Shown here piece by piece: positions 17,644-26,636 of a stretch of 64,000 nucleotides of DNA. Position 1 is the stretch's first letter, and each line of letters begins with the position of its first letter. Source of the DNA: CAYPGT01 sp964512985 (GTDB taxonomy: Bacteria; Cyanobacteriota; Vampirovibrionia; LMEP-6097); assembly GCA_964512985.1 (NCBI GenBank), contig CAZELI010000004.1, positions 18,961 through 82,960 of the forward strand. The letters are read 5' to 3'. A model generated the notes under the pieces. That model was not told where the DNA came from. It saw only the letters and a list, made by a program, of their open reading frames with translations, and did no database searches. The position numbers were made by a program, and so were the translations under genes.

Positions 17644-18801
17644 ATGTCTTTACTCTCACGAAAAATTAACGAACATTTAGAAAAGAATTTTATTGCTTTT
17701 CATAGTCCCGCTCATGCCGGTTCTCTTAATCCTCGTGATTTAACAGAGTTAGATGGTTTAGACGATTTGCAATATCCAGAGTCAGTATTAAAAGAGTCTC
17801 AAGAGTTTGTAGCTAATTTGTTTGGAGCGAAAGCAAGTTACTTTTTGATTAATGGAGCGAGTGTGGGTATGCAAGCTGCTTGCATTGCTCTGAAAATATA
17901 TCTCAATTCTATAAACGATAAGCGTCCAGTTTTAGTCGCTCGTAATGTACATAAATCAGTGATTGCAGGAATCATTCTTGCTGGGCTAGAGATAGAGTGG
18001 TTAGAGCCAGAGTGGCGTGCAGACTTAGGACTCTTTACCGCCATTGCGTGGAATTATATAAAAACTCATTCAGCTTTGATTATTACTAACCCCACTTACG
18101 AAGGCTTCTATAGTGAGATCCCAGAGCTTGATATTCCCCTAATAGTAGATGAGGCACATGGAGCGCATTATCACTTCTCTGATCAACTTCCCAAGCCAGC
18201 TTTAGCATATGGTGCTGACGTCGTGGTGCAATCTTGGCATAAGACCCTCGGAAGCTTGACACAGACTGGAGTGATGCATATTTCTTATAATTCCAAAATC
18301 TCAGCAATCTTAGTGCAAGATGCTTTGAGATTACTGCAAACTACTAGTCCTAGTTATTTATTAATGGAGAGTATAACTAAAGTAGCAGAGCTTTATGCTC
18401 AGCGTGGTACCGAGATAGTAGAACGTACTATTGAATTGAGTAAGAGTATAGAAGTTTCTGGTCGCGTTTTAAACAATGATCCATATCGTTTATTAATTCA
18501 AGGACCAGGTTATAAGATAGAAGAATTATTGAAAGAGCATAATATTCTTATCGAAGCCTCTGGCACTAATTATGCATTGGCTTTTATTAACCCTGGTCAC
18601 AAATTTGACGAAGTGAAAAGTGTGACACTTCTTAAATCAGAAATAGAAACATTAATCCAAGAGCATAAATTAGAACCTATTTCTAAACCAGAATTTACCA
18701 AACAAAATGATTCTATTCGAGAAGCCTTCTTTAGTGGAGATACTGAAATATATGCACCATGCCCGCCAGGGATAGCGCTGAGGGTGCCAGGGCAGAATTA
18801 A
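17644..18801 (+). CDS. PLP-dependent Orn/Lys/Arg decarboxylase, short form
   Basis: Fold-type I PLP enzyme of 385 residues. The PLP site is clear: D169 and H172 in IVDEAHGAH and the Schiff-base lysine K200 in VQSWHKTLG; the substrate/cofactor segment HSPAHAG is at residues 20-26. It belongs to the short arginine/lysine/ornithine decarboxylase group found in cyanobacteria and Firmicutes, and lacks the long wing and C-terminal domains of the E. coli enzymes. The substrate cannot be assigned from motifs. The stop is followed one base later by the ldpA-like gene, so they are co-transcribed. Confidence 0.88.
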   Translation: MSLLSRKINEHLEKNFIAFHSPAHAGSLNPRDLTELDGLDDLQYPESVLKESQEFVANLFGAKASYFLINGASVGMQAACIALKIYLNSINDKRPVLVARNVHKSVIAGIILAGLEIEWLEPEWRADLGLFTAIAWNYIKTHSALIITNPTYEGFYSEIPELDIPLIVDEAHGAHYHFSDQLPKPALAYGADVVVQSWHKTLGSLTQTGVMHISYNSKISAILVQDALRLLQTTSPSYLLMESITKVAELYAQRGTEIVERTIELSKSIEVSGRVLNNDPYRLLIQGPGYKIEELLKEHNILIEASGTNYALAFINPGHKFDEVKSVTLLKSEIETLIQEHKLEPISKPEFTKQNDSIREAFFSGDTEIYAPCPPGIALRVPGQN

Positions 18802-18802
18802 A

Positions 18803-19795
18803 ATGCAACTTGAGCAACCACCACATCTCACAAACCTCCAAGCACAACGCTTTCATAAGCTTATTATTGGTGCGGCGTTGAAGGATTATAAAACGATAGA
18901 AGAATATGCTTATCTCTTCACTCATGCAGGGGCTGATGCTATAGATATCTCAGCGTTTCCGCATTCTGTCATCTCTGCTAAGAAAGGAATCAGGCAAGCA
19001 ATTCAAGAAGATCCTAGGCTTACTGAACCGCTCATTATGGTTAGTGTCAATATTGGAGAAGATCCACATTTCAGGCGTATAACATTAAACCAAGAGAATT
19101 GTACTGAATGTTTAGCTTGTATACCGAGTTGTCCATCTCAGGCTTTTGAGGTTATTGAGAATAAGTTTAATTATGATGAGAATCTTTGCTTTGGTTGTTC
19201 GGCTTGCCTGCCTACTTGTAGCTTTGATGCTTTAAGCTTTGTAAGCTGGTCAGCATTTGACTTTCAGTCTTTAGGTGAATTAACAGGGCTTGGAGCTAGT
19301 GCAATCGAAATCCATCTTAATAATGATCTAGATGCTTTCTCTGAGTTTTATAGAAATATGCATACAATGTTTAAACTAGAATCGTTTTGTATTGGTTCAG
19401 GGCAAATGGATACAGAGGAATTGAAAGCTGCTGCTAGCAAGATTATTGAAGAAGTAAACCGTAAACATGGCGCAGATCATCCCTTCATTATTCAGTGTGA
19501 TGGTAGTCCTATGTCAGGTGCTAGAGACTTGGGTCTAGATATTGATATGCAGAGCATAAACAACGCTGCAATAGTTTTAGAACTAATTAAAACAAGCTAT
19601 CCGAATAGAAACAATATCTATGTCCAATTAGCAGGAGGTATTACGGAAGCTAGTCTAGCAAAGGCTCTTAATCATAATGTACAGGTGCATGGGGTGGCTA
19701 TAGGTTCTTATGCTCGTAAAAAACTTTCAGAGATTGATTCTAAAGAAGATCAAATTAAATTAACCAAGGAGATCTTGCCAGCCAGTGTCATTTAA
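18803..19795 (+). CDS. ldpA: LdpA-like iron-sulfur protein
   Basis: A 330-residue protein with two complete 4Fe-4S motifs in the middle: C100, C103, C106, C110 and C129, C132, C135, C139, each followed by proline or serine as in bacterial ferredoxins. The flanking N-terminal (IIGAALKDY ... GADAIDIS) and C-terminal (IYVQLAGGIT) parts resemble TIM-barrel strands and match my recollection of LdpA, the redox-sensing modulator of the cyanobacterial clock in Synechococcus. No Kai gene is in the window, so a clock role cannot be assumed. It sits between the decarboxylase and miaA, whose GTG overlaps its 3' end. Confidence 0.75.
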   Translation: MQLEQPPHLTNLQAQRFHKLIIGAALKDYKTIEEYAYLFTHAGADAIDISAFPHSVISAKKGIRQAIQEDPRLTEPLIMVSVNIGEDPHFRRITLNQENCTECLACIPSCPSQAFEVIENKFNYDENLCFGCSACLPTCSFDALSFVSWSAFDFQSLGELTGLGASAIEIHLNNDLDAFSEFYRNMHTMFKLESFCIGSGQMDTEELKAAASKIIEEVNRKHGADHPFIIQCDGSPMSGARDLGLDIDMQSINNAAIVLELIKTSYPNRNNIYVQLAGGITEASLAKALNHNVQVHGVAIGSYARKKLSEIDSKEDQIKLTKEILPASVI

Positions 19796-20690
19796 ACAAG
19801 CTCATCTTGAATATATATTAAAGGATATAACCCAAAATCCTAAGGAGTTTATTGCTATAGTCGGTCCTACTTGTACGGGTAAGACGGATCTTTCCCTTGC
19901 TCTAGCTCAAGAATTGCAAGTTCCGATTATCAATGCTGATAGTCGTTTGATTTATGATGAGATGAATATTGGTACTGCCAAGCCCACTTTACATGAGTTA
20001 AACTTGGCTACTCATTACTTAGTTAATATCAGAAAGCCAAACGAATCCTATTCAGCAGGAGATTACAGAAGAGATTTTGATCAGATTGTTAGTAAGCTAG
20101 AACAAACGCCTAAAGCCATAGTAGTCGGTGGTACTGGATTGTATCTAAGGTCTGCACTAGAGAATCTAGAGATGCCAGCGATTAATAGAGACGAAGCTTT
20201 GAGAGGGGAATTAAAGAATAAAAGTTTAGAAGAGTTGATTTCGATGCTTAATGAACTAGATCCTAAGGCACAAGAACAAATTGATACACAAAACAAAATT
20301 AGAATTATTAGAGCTATAGAAATTATTCAGCATAGCGGTAAAGCTCTCTTGGATAATAGATCTAAAACTTCTGAAAACCGTTATAGTACGGCTTTCTACG
20401 GTTTGAATTTTCATAATAGGGAAACTCTGTACGATCTGATTAATACAAGGGTCATTAGAATGATTGATCAAGGATTGATAGCAGAAGTTGAATCTTTAAT
20501 AAAACAATACGGAGTAACTACAACTATGCTCGCTACTATTGGTTACAAGGAAATTATTGCTTACCAGCAGGATCAATGTAGTCTTGCTGATGCTATAGCT
20601 TTCATACAACAGCGCACACGTAATTACGCTAAGAGACAATTAACTTGGTTTAGAGCTAACCAAGAAATTCAATGGTTATATCATGATTAA
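19785..20690 (+). CDS. miaA: tRNA dimethylallyltransferase MiaA
   Basis: Transfers a dimethylallyl group to A37 of tRNAs reading UNN codons. 301 residues, close to the family length. The P-loop is at residues 27-34 (GPTCTGKT), followed by INADSRLIYDEMNIGTAKP, which holds the catalytic Asp region, and the C-terminal QQRTRNYAKRQLTWFR signature that contacts the tRNA. The GTG start overlaps the end of the ldpA-like gene by 11 bases, implying coupling. Confidence 0.95.
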   Translation: MSFKQAHLEYILKDITQNPKEFIAIVGPTCTGKTDLSLALAQELQVPIINADSRLIYDEMNIGTAKPTLHELNLATHYLVNIRKPNESYSAGDYRRDFDQIVSKLEQTPKAIVVGGTGLYLRSALENLEMPAINRDEALRGELKNKSLEELISMLNELDPKAQEQIDTQNKIRIIRAIEIIQHSGKALLDNRSKTSENRYSTAFYGLNFHNRETLYDLINTRVIRMIDQGLIAEVESLIKQYGVTTTMLATIGYKEIIAYQQDQCSLADAIAFIQQRTRNYAKRQLTWFRANQEIQWLYHD

Positions 20691-21946
20691 TTTATAGGAT
20701 TAGCTCTTCTGCGCGTGCTTCCACTATTGAGAGCAATCTTTCCTAAATCATTTTCGGACTGGGTTATATAGAGCTGACTATTATGATTACGAGAGAATAT
20801 GAAGATGTTTTTCTTAGTACCATCATAACTAGATTCTACTAGTGAACTGAATCCATAATCACTATATTTATCAAAGCTATAAGCAAAACGTAATTCATGT
20901 AAAGGTAGGGGCTTAGAAGCTCCCCAGTCTATACTAATAGTATTTCCATTAATGAAGACTTTTGTTGCTTGTGGTAATTGATTAAAATAGAAGGCTTCAA
21001 GCTCAGCTTTAAGATATAAATAATTAGAAATAACATCTATGGTTGGTTTGCCCGCAGATGCTTTACAGTAAATCAGCTCACCATCAGCATTATAGGTCTC
21101 TGTTAAATAATTAAACCCATTATAATTAAATTTAGTTTTACGTACTACTTCATTGTTGGCATTGATTTCTTCTAGTAAGACAATGGCTTTCATCTGTGGA
21201 TCGTAATCAAGTCTATGTTTGCTTACTTGTCCTGATGTGAATGAAGAGTTGAATTTAACTTCGTATTGATTAGGATTAGCGCTTGATTGAACCTTGGCAC
21301 CTAAAGCTAAGGCACCACCATAAAAATTTACAATCTCATTTTTAACATCATTAACTTTGGAACTTGCAGTGAGTGTATAATCATCTGCAATATTAACTGT
21401 TTGGCTTATATGATTATTACCCTTGTTGTCTGCATAGATAAGATTTGCATGATGAGCTTTATCAAATTCAATTCCTGTAAGCCTTCTTTCATGATCTATT
21501 TTATGTATTATGCCATCTGCCAGAGTCAATCCATATTCACGATTAAAAGCCAAGACATAAGTCTGATTTACATGTCCCTCTGCTACTCTGTTTGCTACTT
21601 CAAAAATCACCGTACGTCCATCTGGAGAAACATCTTTGATCTTAGAGAAATTATCAACTAAGCTTGATTTATAAATATCATAAATATTACCTGTACGGAG
21701 GCTCTTCAACTGTAGTACTTGATCTTGAGCTACCTTGAGTTCTCTAAAAGCAAATTCTTGATTAGAAGGAGCTTTAGTCCAATTATCAAGATTCAAATTT
21801 TTACTTTTGAATTTAACTAATTTTTCTATAGAAAGATTTGGATTGTTATAAGTAGGGTTATTAATAGAAGCTATAACTTTAGCCCCTATATTAGTATAAA
21901 ACAGCAGTAAAACCACCCCAATGGCATTAACTCGCCCGCGTAACAT
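20687..21946 (-). CDS. exported beta-rich hypothetical protein
   Basis: About 419 residues from the internal ATG at 21946, preferred to the TTG seven codons upstream because it places a basic residue next to the signal peptide (MLRGRVNAIGVVLLLFYTN). The mature part is beta-strand rich, with the blade-like phrase VSPDGRTVIFEV and repeated Tyr/Asp/Gly turns (NYNGFNYLTETYNADGELIY). No catalytic motif is recognised. It converges on miaA with a 4-base overlap of the 3' ends and is divergent from gshB. Confidence 0.65.
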   Translation of the reverse strand: MLRGRVNAIGVVLLLFYTNIGAKVIASINNPTYNNPNLSIEKLVKFKSKNLNLDNWTKAPSNQEFAFRELKVAQDQVLQLKSLRTGNIYDIYKSSLVDNFSKIKDVSPDGRTVIFEVANRVAEGHVNQTYVLAFNREYGLTLADGIIHKIDHERRLTGIEFDKAHHANLIYADNKGNNHISQTVNIADDYTLTASSKVNDVKNEIVNFYGGALALGAKVQSSANPNQYEVKFNSSFTSGQVSKHRLDYDPQMKAIVLLEEINANNEVVRKTKFNYNGFNYLTETYNADGELIYCKASAGKPTIDVISNYLYLKAELEAFYFNQLPQATKVFINGNTISIDWGASKPLPLHELRFAYSFDKYSDYGFSSLVESSYDGTKKNIFIFSRNHNSQLYITQSENDLGKIALNSGSTRRRANPIN

Positions 21947-22024
21947 ACCCGATCCCCCATAACACAAGAGCCTAAAAATAAACTAACCTGCGTTAGAAAC
22001 TATATGCACGGACTTGGTTAAGAG

Positions 22025-23059
22025 ATGGTTATAATAATTACAGCTATGCGCATTGCTTTTATTGCTGATGAGATTACGACATTTATTAAAGACCATGATA
22101 GTACTTGGGCAATGATGCTGGCTGCGTTTGCGGCTAGGGATGAGGTGTTTTATGCGCATGCAGCTAGTCTTAAAGTTATAGCTAAGAATCCAGCTGCTGA
22201 TTTTATTAAAATAGAGCAAGAGTTTTTTATACATCAAAGCATTTCTAAAATTAATTTATTAGAATTTCCAGGTAATAGAAGAGTTCCTAGCTCAATCAAT
22301 CTTGATGAATTTGATCTGGTGTTTATGAGAAAGGATCCTCCAGTAGATATCAACTATCTCAATGCTTGTCAGATATTAATGCTCTGCAAGAAAGCTCTAG
22401 TAGTCAATGATCCAGGCAGCATTATCAAGTTTAATGAAAAGCTTTCTACTTTAAATTTCCCTGAATTAACTCCTATAACTTTGGTTAGTAGAAGCCGTGA
22501 AGAGATTAAAGAGTTTCTTGCTAGGCATCAGAAGATCGTAATTAAGCCTATTGATCAGATGGGTGGTAGAGGAGTGTTTTCAATAGAGCTGGGTGATGAG
22601 AATGTAGATGCTTTGGTAAATACTGCAACTAATCAGGCTAATAATCTTGTAATAGTCCAAAAATACTTACCAGAAATCAAGACTGAAGGTGATAAGCGTA
22701 TCATTATGATTAATGGTAAGGCGAGAGGAGCTATGTTAAGAATCCCTCCAGCACATGATTTCAGGGCTAACCTTGCTGCTGGTGGTTCTTATGCTGAATA
22801 TGATTTAACTTCTAAGGATCTAGAGATCTGCGCCCAGCTAGAAAAATTCTTGGTGGATAATGGTATATATTTTGCTGGTATTGATTTAATAGGAACTAAG
22901 CTCACGGAGATCAATATTACCTCGCCAACGGGTTTGCATGAAATAAGCCGCACCCAAGGACTTGAGGGCGAGAATAAACTTGAAGCGATACTATTAAGAG
23001 AACTTAAGTCGCAATGTCATCCTGAGGGAGGGCGAAGCCCGACCGTAAGGATCCACTAA
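22025..23059 (+). CDS. gshB: glutathione synthetase GshB
   Basis: ATP-grasp ligase joining gamma-glutamylcysteine and glycine. Of 344 residues, the first ~330 match the family: MRIAFIADEI (the likely true start, Met8), VFMRKDPPVD, VNDPGSI, VIKPIDQMGGRGVF, and the metal/ATP segment GIDLIG with ITSPTG. The last 14 residues (331-344, CHPEGGRSPTVRIH) and the stop codon are encoded by a family B palindromic repeat that begins at 23016, so the native C-terminus has been replaced or extended. The other glutathione gene, gshA, is not in the window. Confidence 0.93.
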   Translation: MVIIITAMRIAFIADEITTFIKDHDSTWAMMLAAFAARDEVFYAHAASLKVIAKNPAADFIKIEQEFFIHQSISKINLLEFPGNRRVPSSINLDEFDLVFMRKDPPVDINYLNACQILMLCKKALVVNDPGSIIKFNEKLSTLNFPELTPITLVSRSREEIKEFLARHQKIVIKPIDQMGGRGVFSIELGDENVDALVNTATNQANNLVIVQKYLPEIKTEGDKRIIMINGKARGAMLRIPPAHDFRANLAAGGSYAEYDLTSKDLEICAQLEKFLVDNGIYFAGIDLIGTKLTEINITSPTGLHEISRTQGLEGENKLEAILLRELKSQCHPEGGRSPTVRIH

Positions 23060-23118
23060 ACAACAGTAGTTAATAGTGGATCCTTACGTCGCAACCTACG
23101 GTTGCTCCTCAGGATGAC
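23016..23118. repeat. family B palindromic element, copy B1 (supplies the gshB C-terminus)
   Basis: The outer stem is GTCATCCTGAG/CTCAGGATGAC and the inner stem GTAAGGATCCACT/AGTGGATCCTTAC. The left side hairpin is GGGCGAAGCCC and the right one GCAACCTACGGTTGC. The left arm is translated as the end of GshB. Confidence 0.9.
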
Positions 23119-23138
23119 GACTACATTTCACAATATTT

Positions 23139-25373
23139 TTATAGCACACTAAAGTCACCCATCTCCGATAATATTGAGTGAGCATAGCTAACTAAAGCTT
23201 GGCGATTGGCTTTGATCTTTTCGTCTTGTGCATTGACTAAAACATTATCAAAGAAGTCATTGATAGGTTTAATGATGTTCAGTATCACTGTTGCACTTAA
23301 TATCGGTTCATATGCAAGGTTTTGTTGTTGCAAGGCTTGCATTGAATCAATCGCTTCAAGGAATTTAGTTTCATATTCACCTTCAAACAATGCTGTATTA
23401 ATCTGGCTACGTTCTACTTTAGATGATTTGCTAGCTATATTAGCGATTCTGTTAACAGCTTCTACAAGTTTACTGTGATCAGCAGGACGTTCTTTAGTAG
23501 AGAGTATCAAGTGGATCATCATATGAGATTTGTTTAGTTCTACAAGTACATTTGGTCTACTGATTGCAGCCTTATTAACAACTGCATCTTTATGGTATAT
23601 GTCTAATACAAATGGTAAGCGAGATTCAATGAATTCTTTCACCTTAGTATTGCAGCCTTCCCAATTAAGCTCTGGAACTTTTACTTCTTTGCGATCTTCG
23701 CCTCTGCCACGAATCTTGGTGATTATATCTCCATCACCAAATTCTTCTCTTTGTAAGTTCACAACGTAATCTACTAAAGCATCTACATTAATAATCAAAT
23801 GTCCATGAAGAATAGTTTCTAACATGCCATTAGCCTGCCTACGTAATGCAAACGGATCAGCAGAACCGCTTGGTATATTACCCAAAGCAAAAGCACAAAC
23901 TATGTTATCAAGCTTATCTGCGACAGCTAGAAGCTTGCCGCCAATGCTAGGTGCTTCTTTATCACCAGAGAATCGTGGTTGATAATGCTCAGCAATGCTT
24001 GTTGCAATAATTGGATCTAGTCCTTCTTTTAGTGCATAAACACCACCTACTTCACCTTGAAGCTCAGTAAACTCAAACACTAGATTGGTAGTCAGGTCAG
24101 CTTTACAAAGTAAAGCAGCTTGGAGAATGGATTCTGCGATTTGATCGTTAAGAATATTGTGAGAACCTTTATGGGGGTTACGTGGGTAAGTTTCTTTAAT
24201 TTCCTCTAGAAGATATTTAACTATTTTTACTAGTCTTTTGGACTTTTGTAACATAGTACCTTTCGTAGAATTGAGCTTCTCTAGTTTAGCTACTCGGTCA
24301 GCTAATGTCGTCTTACTGTCCTCTGTAACGAAGAACTCTGCATCCTTGAATCTTGGTACTATAACTTTCTCGTTACCAGATTTAATATTGGTGCGAGCTT
24401 CTTCTCTTGGATTATTACTAATAGCTATGAAATACGGTAATAAACGATGTTCGCTTACACCATTAATATCATCAGCTACATAGTTCACTTCTATAGGTAT
24501 GTATCTTTGATGATGAATCATAACTGTCTTGAGTACACAGTCTGGGATCTCTAAAAACTTGTGATCAAAGCTACAAAGAATCGGTGAAGGGTTTTCTGTG
24601 ATTTGTACTACTTCGTCTAGTAAGTCATCATCTATAACTATCTTACCGTCTATGGTCTTAGCTAATTTCTCTGCTTCACTAAGAATTTTTTCGCGGCGTT
24701 TGACTGGATCGATGTAGCAGCCTTGTTTTTCAAGTTGAGAAACATATTGTTCCTTAGAATGAATTTCAAATTTCTCTGGACCTAAGAAACGATGTCCATA
24801 GCTGATAGAGCCAGCTTTAAGTCCTTCTATATCAATATCTAATACCTCTCTACCTTTAGCAGAAATTATTAAAGCTGCAATCCATTGCAGTGGGCGCGCG
24901 AACTTCAGATCACCATTAGCCCAGCGCATAAATCTGGTGCCTGTAGTGCTAGCAATAATTAAAGGTATTTTCTCTTCAAGTACAGCCTTAGGTGTCTGAC
25001 CATGCACTTTCTGTCTAGTATGTAAGTAACCATCTTTAAAATACAGATCCTTATCAGTTACATTGTTTTTCTTCGCAAAGCCAAGTGCAGCTTGAGTTAG
25101 AGAGCCATCTGTAGCTTTAGCAATAGTCTCAGGTGGTCCTTTGATTTCTAATTCTTTATCTATGGTATCTAATGGCAAGTCATCTATATAAAAAAACAAA
25201 CGACGAGGAGTACAGTAAGTCTCTACTACTAAGTTGCTACTAATGCTGGCATCGCTTAAAGCTTTAGTAAGTCCTTCTTTGATATGATTAGTTATAGAAG
25301 TAATCTGACCTGCTGGTAATTCTTCAGCTCCTATCTCCAAGAAAAATGCACCTATGTTCTCATTAGTCATCAA
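23139..25373 (-). CDS. glyS: glycyl-tRNA synthetase beta subunit
   Basis: Beta subunit of the bacterial alpha2beta2 glycyl-tRNA synthetase, 744 residues, a little longer than most (~690). The N-terminal signature FFLEIGAEELPAGQI, the HD-type segment and the C-terminal anticodon-binding-like region (ADPFALRRQANGM) are all recognisable. The alpha subunit glyQ is not in the window. The first 20 bases overlap the first 20 bases of yidD on the other strand, so both start regions are shared and must each lie outside the other's promoter. Confidence 0.96.
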   Translation of the reverse strand: MMTNENIGAFFLEIGAEELPAGQITSITNHIKEGLTKALSDASISSNLVVETYCTPRRLFFYIDDLPLDTIDKELEIKGPPETIAKATDGSLTQAALGFAKKNNVTDKDLYFKDGYLHTRQKVHGQTPKAVLEEKIPLIIASTTGTRFMRWANGDLKFARPLQWIAALIISAKGREVLDIDIEGLKAGSISYGHRFLGPEKFEIHSKEQYVSQLEKQGCYIDPVKRREKILSEAEKLAKTIDGKIVIDDDLLDEVVQITENPSPILCSFDHKFLEIPDCVLKTVMIHHQRYIPIEVNYVADDINGVSEHRLLPYFIAISNNPREEARTNIKSGNEKVIVPRFKDAEFFVTEDSKTTLADRVAKLEKLNSTKGTMLQKSKRLVKIVKYLLEEIKETYPRNPHKGSHNILNDQIAESILQAALLCKADLTTNLVFEFTELQGEVGGVYALKEGLDPIIATSIAEHYQPRFSGDKEAPSIGGKLLAVADKLDNIVCAFALGNIPSGSADPFALRRQANGMLETILHGHLIINVDALVDYVVNLQREEFGDGDIITKIRGRGEDRKEVKVPELNWEGCNTKVKEFIESRLPFVLDIYHKDAVVNKAAISRPNVLVELNKSHMMIHLILSTKERPADHSKLVEAVNRIANIASKSSKVERSQINTALFEGEYETKFLEAIDSMQALQQQNLAYEPILSATVILNIIKPINDFFDNVLVNAQDEKIKANRQALVSYAHSILSEMGDFSVL

Positions 25374-25575
25374 GAAAACAATTCTAACACTAATTAAGTT
25401 TTATCAAGCTACAGCTGGATTTCGCCAGCCTTGCTGTAGATATACTCCTACCTGTTCTCAATATGCATTAGAAGCTTTGGATAAATATGGAATTATCAAA
25501 GGATTAGGTTTAAGTTTTAAGCGAGTGGTTTCTTGTCATCCCTTCGGTAGTTCTGGATATGATCCAGTAGAATGA
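25354..25575 (+). CDS. yidD: membrane protein insertion efficiency factor YidD
   Basis: A 73-residue YidD with the diagnostic FYQATAGFRQPCCRYTPTCSQYA (read in parts), including the conserved CCRYTPTCS cysteines, and KRVVSCHPFG followed by GYDPV. It is thought to aid YidC-dependent insertion at the inner membrane; yidC itself is 1.1 kb downstream on the same strand, with a nitrilase-type gene between. The ATG at 25354 lies inside the start of glyS on the opposite strand. Confidence 0.93.
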   Translation: MFSLVIKKTILTLIKFYQATAGFRQPCCRYTPTCSQYALEALDKYGIIKGLGLSFKRVVSCHPFGSSGYDPVE

Positions 25576-25592
25576 GCTAATATATATTCCTG

Positions 25593-26405
25593 ATGAAATT
25601 TAAAGCAGCAGTAATTCAACTCAATTCAGGTATCAACAAGCATGAAAATCTTGTGAAGGTAGAAAAATTCATACTTGAAGCTTGCTCTAATCAGGCTCAG
25701 TTTATAGCTCTACCCGAAGTATTTAATTTAAGAGGTATTCATGATGAGAGTAGTGAGAATGCTGAGAATATGAATGTTGGAGAAACTATTCAATTACTAA
25801 AAAAACTTGCCGGTGAGAATAAAGTATGGATACTAGCAGGTAGTATGATGATTAAAGCTCCTCAGGGACTGCCTTACAATACTTCTTTACTGGTTTCGCC
25901 TGAAGGTGAGATTAATGCTACTTATAAAAAAATACACTTGTTTGATATGCTACAAGGAACGACGCAGATACGTGAATCAGATAGAAACCAATCTGGGACT
26001 AATTCTCAAGTGGCGACTTTTAATATTGGAGGACATGATTATAAACTTGGTATGAGTATTTGTTACGACTTGAGATTCCCTGAACTATATCGAGAATATA
26101 CTAAGGATCGTGTAGAGCTGATAACTATTCCAAGTGCTTTCACTCATTACACTGGTCAAGCTCATTGGCAAGTTCTTTGTAGAGCTAGGGCTATAGAAAA
26201 TCAAGCTTATGTCATTGCTCCTAATCAATGTGGTAGCGGCGGTACAGTGCGAAGCTATGGACATTCATTGATAATAGATCCTTGGGGAGAGATACTTGCT
26301 GAAGCTTCTGGAGATAAGGAAGAAGTTATTTATGCTGACATAGACCTTACTAGATTGCAAGAAATACGTAGTAAATTGCCAGTACTAGAGCATAGGAAGC
26401 TATAA
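25593..26405 (+). CDS. carbon-nitrogen hydrolase (Nit-type amidase)
   Basis: Nitrilase-superfamily amidase of 270 residues. The Glu-Lys-Cys triad is E42 (ALPEVFN), K113 (YKKIHLFD) and C157 (SICYDLRFPE). The sequence around C157 and the segment SAFTHYTGQAHW match the Nit1/Nit2 branch, whose members hydrolyse deaminated glutathione or omega-amides of oxo acids. The presence of gshB 2.5 kb upstream would fit a glutathione-repair role, but the substrate is not proven. The stop codon merges into a 20-base direct repeat that duplicates one arm of a terminator. Confidence 0.88.
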   Translation: MKFKAAVIQLNSGINKHENLVKVEKFILEACSNQAQFIALPEVFNLRGIHDESSENAENMNVGETIQLLKKLAGENKVWILAGSMMIKAPQGLPYNTSLLVSPEGEINATYKKIHLFDMLQGTTQIRESDRNQSGTNSQVATFNIGGHDYKLGMSICYDLRFPELYREYTKDRVELITIPSAFTHYTGQAHWQVLCRARAIENQAYVIAPNQCGSGGTVRSYGHSLIIDPWGEILAEASGDKEEVIYADIDLTRLQEIRSKLPVLEHRKL

Positions 26406-26533
26406 AAAGTGTCCAGTAGATCAATTTTTTATTAAATCCTGAATCGAGATGAGAGTGTTCTGCCGCGCCGAAGGCGCGGAACCACAATAAAAATGGAATT
26501 TTAGAAATAATTTTATAAAAAGTGTCCAGTAGA
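26401..26533. repeat. 20-base direct repeat enclosing a short family A element (A2)
   Basis: The segments 26401-26420 and 26514-26533 are identical 20-mers containing AAAAAGTGTCCAGTAGA. Between them lies a shortened family A element (about 26434-26505) with only the last hairpin, CCGCGCCGAAGGCGCGG, and edges near AAATCCT and TTTTAGA. This looks like an insertion with duplication of its target, or a local duplication around it. Confidence 0.75.
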
Positions 26534-26558
26534 GGCCGGGGGCAAAACGGACACTTTT
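26518..26558 (+). terminator. hairpin after the nitrilase gene
   Basis: AAAAGTGTCC (26518-26527) pairs perfectly with GGACACTTTT (26549-26558) around a G-rich loop. The A/T ends would suit a bidirectional intrinsic terminator. The first arm is duplicated upstream as the 20-base direct repeat. Confidence 0.65.
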
Positions 26559-26636
26559 GCTTATCTTAATTCAAAGCTTAAAATAAACTAACTACTCAGG
26601 TACATTAACCTTATCGTTATAGAATCTATAAAGCGC

